The translations under genes and the position numbers were made by a program. Positions 61,154 through 64,000 of a stretch of DNA of 64,000 nt are shown in pieces. Source of the stretch: JAOPZW01 sp963807305. Lineage in GTDB: Bacteria; Actinomycetota; Thermoleophilia; Solirubrobacterales; Solirubrobacteraceae. How positions within the stretch are numbered: the stretch's first letter is position 1; each line of letters opens with the position of its first letter. The notes below the pieces were generated by a model. It was not told where the DNA came from. It did not search any database and worked only from the letters and a program-made list of their open reading frames with translations. The stretch covers positions 124,001 to 188,000 of the forward strand of contig CAWEBN010000008.1 of assembly GCA_963807305.1 (NCBI GenBank), read 5' to 3'.

Positions 61154-61411
61154 GAGGGAGGTTGGGCCGGATGCGCTCGTGGCGGGCCCAGTTTCCATGC
61201 TGGGCTCGCCGCACTTCGCGGGCAGGCACCGAGGGAGGATGGGCCGGATACGCCGTGGCGGGCCCAGTTTCCATGCTGGGCTCGCCGCACTTCGCGGCCA
61301 GGCACCGAGGGAGGTTGGGCCGGATGGCGCCGTGGCGGGCCCAGTTTCCGTGCTCGGCTCGCCGCACTTCGCGGGCAGGCACCGAGGGAGGATGGGCCGG
61401 ATGGCGCGCGC
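61154..61411. repeat. Tandem repeat of a ~77-base unit, three full copies and a partial fourth
   Basis: Units begin GAGGGAGGTTGGGCCGGATG at 61154, 61231, 61307 and 61384, spaced 77, 76 and 77 bases. Each includes GGCGGGCCCAGTTTCC and GCTCGCCGCACTTCGCGG. Differences between units are few. No CRISPR-like spacers are present. The long minus-strand frame across it (repeating LPRCLPAKCGEPSMETGPAT) is a by-product of unit length close to a multiple of three. Confidence 0.85.
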
Positions 61412-61423
61412 GGGCGCGGTTCG

Positions 61424-61478
61424 CGCGAACTGCTTCGGTTTAGCGTCGGATTCCGAGCCCAAACCGAAGCAGTTCGCG
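61424..61478. repeat. Perfect 18-base inverted repeat (hairpin 1 of the island)
   Basis: CGCGAACTGCTTCGGTTT (61424-61441) pairs exactly with AAACCGAAGCAGTTCGCG (61461-61478). The 19-base loop holds a smaller TCGG-ATT-CCGA hairpin. It is far more stable than needed for a terminator. Confidence 0.75.
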
Positions 61479-61509
61479 TCTCGCGCGCCCCAGGGGCCGC
61501 GCGATCGCT

Positions 61510-61558
61510 GAACCAGTCCGAGTTGGACCCGGTTTCCGGGCCTTAACCGCACTGGTTC
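61510..61558. repeat. Nested hairpin 2 of the island
   Basis: Outer arms GAACCAGT/ACTGGTTC enclose an inner CCCGG-TTT-CCGGG hairpin (61528-61540), again with a triloop and an internal-loop design like hairpin 1. Confidence 0.65.
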
Positions 61559-61580
61559 GCGAAACCGGGGCGGGCGGCCC

Positions 61581-61793
61581 GCCGCGAGCGACGCGATCCA
61601 CCCTCCCTCGATGCCCTGGCCGCGAATCGCCACGACCGGGCTCGGACGGGCTCGGCCGGCCGAAGTGCCGCTGATCAGCCCCGGTTTCCGAGGCTGATCA
61701 ACTCCAGTTCACGTGGGTGCGCGCCGCGAGCGACGCGATCCACCCTCCCTCGATGCCCTGGCCGCGAATCGCCACGACCGGGCTCGGACGGGC
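61581..61793. repeat. Identical 71-base direct repeat pair around hairpin 3
   Basis: 61581-61651 and 61723-61793 look identical base for base, 142 bases apart, and similarity continues a further ~20 bases after an indel in a GGCC-GGCC run. Each copy contains CCCTCCCTCGATGCCCTGGC, the reverse complement of the dispersed repeat core at 46.5 kb. Confidence 0.85.
61672..61700. repeat. Hairpin 3 of the island
   Basis: TGATCAGCC/GGCTGATCA arms with an inner CGG-TTT-CCG, i.e. a 12-pair stem with one mismatch and the same TTT triloop as hairpin 2. It lies between the two 71-base direct repeats. Confidence 0.65.
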
Positions 61794-61849
61794 GCCGCCG
61801 GCCGGCCGGCCGGCCGAACTGCCGCTGATTGCGGACGCCACCAACAACC

Positions 61850-62296
61850 TCAACCAGCCTCGGCGCGCCCCTTCAGCCCCTCCGCCGCCCCGCCGACCAG
61901 GTAGTCGCGGACCTTGCCCTCGACGGGGCCGCGCAGCAGCAGCCCGAGCATGCGGCCCGGGTCGACGTCGAGGCCGTAGGTCGCGCGGGTGCGCCCTTCG
62001 CCCAGATCCTCGAGCTGCCACCAGCCGTTCATCGCCTTGACGTCGCCGCGCTCCTGCGCCCAGGTGATCGATGTCGGCGGGTCGTAGGCGAAGGTCATGC
62101 GCGAGCGGATCGTGCGCACCGAGGCGTCGGACTCCGTGTCGACGCGCGTCGCGCGCCCGTCGGTGTCGCGCTCGATTACCTCGACGTCCTTCAGCGACTC
62201 CTGCCATTCGGGCGCGTGCTCGATGTCCGCCGCGATCTCGAACACGCGCTCCAGCGGCGCGTCGATCTCGACCGTGCGCTCCCCGCGGATGCCCAT
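61850..62296 (-). CDS. SRPBCC-family (polyketide cyclase/START-like) protein
   Basis: 148 residues: VEIDAPLERVFEIAADIEHAPEWQESLKDVEVIERD at the start and a C-terminal helix VEGKVRDYLVGGAAEGLKGRAE, the helix-grip fold of coenzyme-Q-binding/cyclase-like proteins. It probably binds a lipid or hydrophobic ligand. It lies 27 bases after the adenine deaminase gene on the same strand. Confidence 0.85.
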   Translation of the reverse strand: MGIRGERTVEIDAPLERVFEIAADIEHAPEWQESLKDVEVIERDTDGRATRVDTESDASVRTIRSRMTFAYDPPTSITWAQERGDVKAMNGWWQLEDLGEGRTRATYGLDVDPGRMLGLLLRGPVEGKVRDYLVGGAAEGLKGRAEAG

Positions 62297-62323
62297 GGCG
62301 CGGCAGCCTACTGGCGAGGCCCG

Positions 62324-64000
62324 TCAGCTCACGACCGGGTCCACGAGAGTGAACTCGCGCCCGTCGACCAGGCCGCGGTTGGTCAGCCGCAGCGCCGGGA
62401 TGACGCCCAGCGACAGGAACGAGACCATCATGAACGGGTACTCGAGCGGGCAGCCGAGCGCCTTGTAGGCGCGGTCGAGGCCGCGCACCTCGTCGGCCAC
62501 CTCGGCCACCGAGCGATCCGACATCAGGCCCGCGATGGGCAGGCGCACCTCGCCGATGACCTCGCCGCCGTCGACGGCGACCATCCCGCCGCCGGTCTCG
62601 CGCAGGCGAGCGACCGCGGCGAGCATGTCCTCGTCGTCCATGCCGACCACGAAGAGGTTGTGGTTGTCGTGGGCCACCGTGCTCGCCACCGCGCCGCGCT
62701 GTAGCCCGAGGCCCTGCACGAAGCCGACGCCGATCGTCCCCGGCCCGCCGTGGCGCTCGATGCTCGCGGCCTTGGCCAGGTCGATCGACGGATCGGCGGG
62801 CACCGAGCCGTCGACCACCGTCGCCTCCACGATCCGGTGCTCGGTGGCCAGCTCGCCGGGGACCATGCCGATCGCGCGCACCTGCACGCGATCGCCGGAG
62901 GCGAGGATCCGCAGGTCGTCGGCGGTGGGGGTGCGGGCGATGCGGACCGTGTCGCGCGCCCGGGCCGGGTACTCGTAGTCCGGGGTCTCGCCCCCGATCG
63001 CCTCGCCGTCGGCCAGCACCAGGTGCGGGCGCATCTGCGCGAGGTCCTCGACGAGCAGGATGTCGGCGCAGCGGCCCGGGGCGATCGAGCCGACGTCGTG
63101 GCGGCGGCCCATGTACTCCGCCGCGTTGACCGTCGCCATCTGGATCGCCACCAGCGGGTCGATCCCGGCGGCGATCGCGGTCCGCACCGCGTGGTTGAGG
63201 TGCCCGACCGTGGCCAGCGTCTCGGGATGCATGTCGTCGGTGACGAGCAGCGCGTGGCGCGAGTCGACGCCGTCCTCGAGCAGCACGGGGGCGAGCTTCT
63301 CGACGTCGTGCCACGCCGAGCCCTCGCGCAGCTGCACCCACATGCCCGGCGCGCAGCTTGGCCAGCGCGTCGCCGCGCAGGACGGTCTCGTGGTCGGAGT
63401 CCACACCGGCGGCGACGTAGGCGTGCAGGCGATGGTCGTCCCAGCCGTGCAGGCTCCAGTGCCCGGTCACCGGCAGCCCGGCCCCGAGCACGTCGCCGAT
63501 CATCTCGTGGGTCGCCGGGTCGGACTCGATGACGCCGGGCATGTTCATCATCTCCCCCAGACCGGCGACGCCCTCCCACCCCAGCGCCTCGCGGATGTCG
63601 CCAGGCGTGATCGTCGCCCCGGCGTCCTCGAAGCCGGGCAGCGCCGGTACGCAGGACGGGACGGCGAGCAGCACCTTCAGCTGGAGCCTGCTGCCCTCCT
63701 CGAGCATCCAGCGGATCCCGTCGAGCCCGAGGACGTTGGCGATCTCGTGGTTGTCGATGAGCACGGTCGTGGTGCCGTGCGGCAGGACCGCCTCGGCGAA
63801 GCGCGCCACGGTCACCATCGCCGACTCGACGTGCAGGTGCGTGTCGATGAGCCCGGGCACGAGAAAGGCGCCGTCGGCCTCGAGCAGGCGCGTCTGCGGC
63901 CCGCGCGTGTGGGCGGCGTCGCCGAACATCGCGATGCGCCCCGACTTGACCGCGACGTCGACGCTGTCGAGCACCTCGCGCGTGTGGACGTTGACGAGGC
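62324..64000 (-). pseudogene. ade: Adenine deaminase, broken by a one-base frameshift (5' end outside window)
   Basis: The upstream part (63980 down to ~63350) gives GLIDTHLHVESAMVTVARFAEAV, LPHGTTTVLIDNHEIANVLG and GHWSLHGWDDHRLHAYVAAG with metal-binding His residues. The downstream part (~63345 to 62324) continues in another frame with WVQLREGSAWHDVEKLAPVL, LLVTDDMHPETLATVGHLNH and the C-terminal AHDNHNLFVVG and LSLGVIPALRLTNRGLVDG. Both match adenine deaminase (Ade), which converts adenine to hypoxanthine. Deleting one C from the CCC at 63345-63347 restores a continuous frame (LRAG-MWVQLREG). This is either a real inactivating indel or a sequencing error. Confidence 0.85.

Noticed and set aside
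61154..61411. CRISPR array
   Set aside because: The repeated units are contiguous 77-base tandem copies without unique spacers, and no cas genes are nearby.
59948..61633. Long minus-strand frame through the repeat island with repeated LPRCLPAKCGEPSMETGPAT peptides
   Set aside because: It covers the saccharopine dehydrogenase-like gene antisense, and its repeats simply reflect 77-base tandem DNA units; no start or domain supports it.

Overview
The window is very GC-rich, gene-dense actinobacterial-type DNA with GTG/TTG starts and many 1-4 base stop/start overlaps. The mix of genes (two DrrAB-type exporters, an archaeal-type plus a bacterial-type adenosylhomocysteinase, paired LytR-CpsA-Psr proteins, a CtaG-type oxidase assembly factor, RTX-like secreted proteins) suggests a soil Actinomycetota, perhaps the Thermoleophilia/Solirubrobacterales. 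That placement is an inference from gene content; there is no rRNA or tRNA here to confirm it.

Layout. 0-6.5 kb: the tail of a beta-propeller protein, a MITE-like inverted repeat, then a minus-strand ftsE-ftsX-ctpA-RNB nuclease-hydrolase operon. 6.7-13.6 kb: a GntR regulator translationally coupled to ACC deaminase, a TetR-controlled DrrAB exporter with three operators, a 2OG-Fe(II) oxygenase and an M16 peptidase. 14-21 kb: an ECF sigma factor fused to a membrane/Ser-Gly tail, secreted calcium-binding-type proteins, and a nadC-nadA-nudC operon. 22.3-25 kb: a compact set of genes resembling tocopherol cyclase, homogentisate prenyltransferase and plant-type MPBQ methyltransferase, which is the most surprising content of the window. 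25-32 kb: GNAT, SDR and PilZ genes, an Orn/Lys/Arg decarboxylase, prfB, and a gluconate-2-dehydrogenase-like GMC oxidoreductase unit. 32-42 kb: secA, an EAL-HDOD protein, a second DrrAB exporter with a WYL regulator, a SnoaL-like gene enclosed by about 270-base inverted repeats, hpf, comF and ctaG. 42.5-52 kb: eukaryotic-type UDP-glucose pyrophosphorylase, a sedolisin, DUF72, two adenosylhomocysteinases, a MerR regulator with a clear operator, and a LuxR remnant. 52-59.6 kb: sugar-nucleotide genes (PGI/PMI, NDP-sugar pyrophosphorylase, UDP-glucose dehydrogenase), duplicated LCP proteins and an M20 peptidase. 59.6-64 kb: a saccharopine dehydrogenase-like gene, a 750-base island of tandem repeats and hairpins, an SRPBCC protein and a frameshifted adenine deaminase running off the edge.

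How the parts fit. On the minus strand the order comF, hpf, secA, prfB, ftsE, ftsX, ctp recalls the order known from Bacillus subtilis, so the window looks like an old housekeeping scaffold into which accessory blocks were inserted: regulators with exporters, the prenylquinone-like set and the inverted-repeat element. The 42-59 kb part looks devoted to UDP-glucose/UDP-glucuronate and mannose-type sugar nucleotides and their attachment to the cell envelope by LCP proteins.
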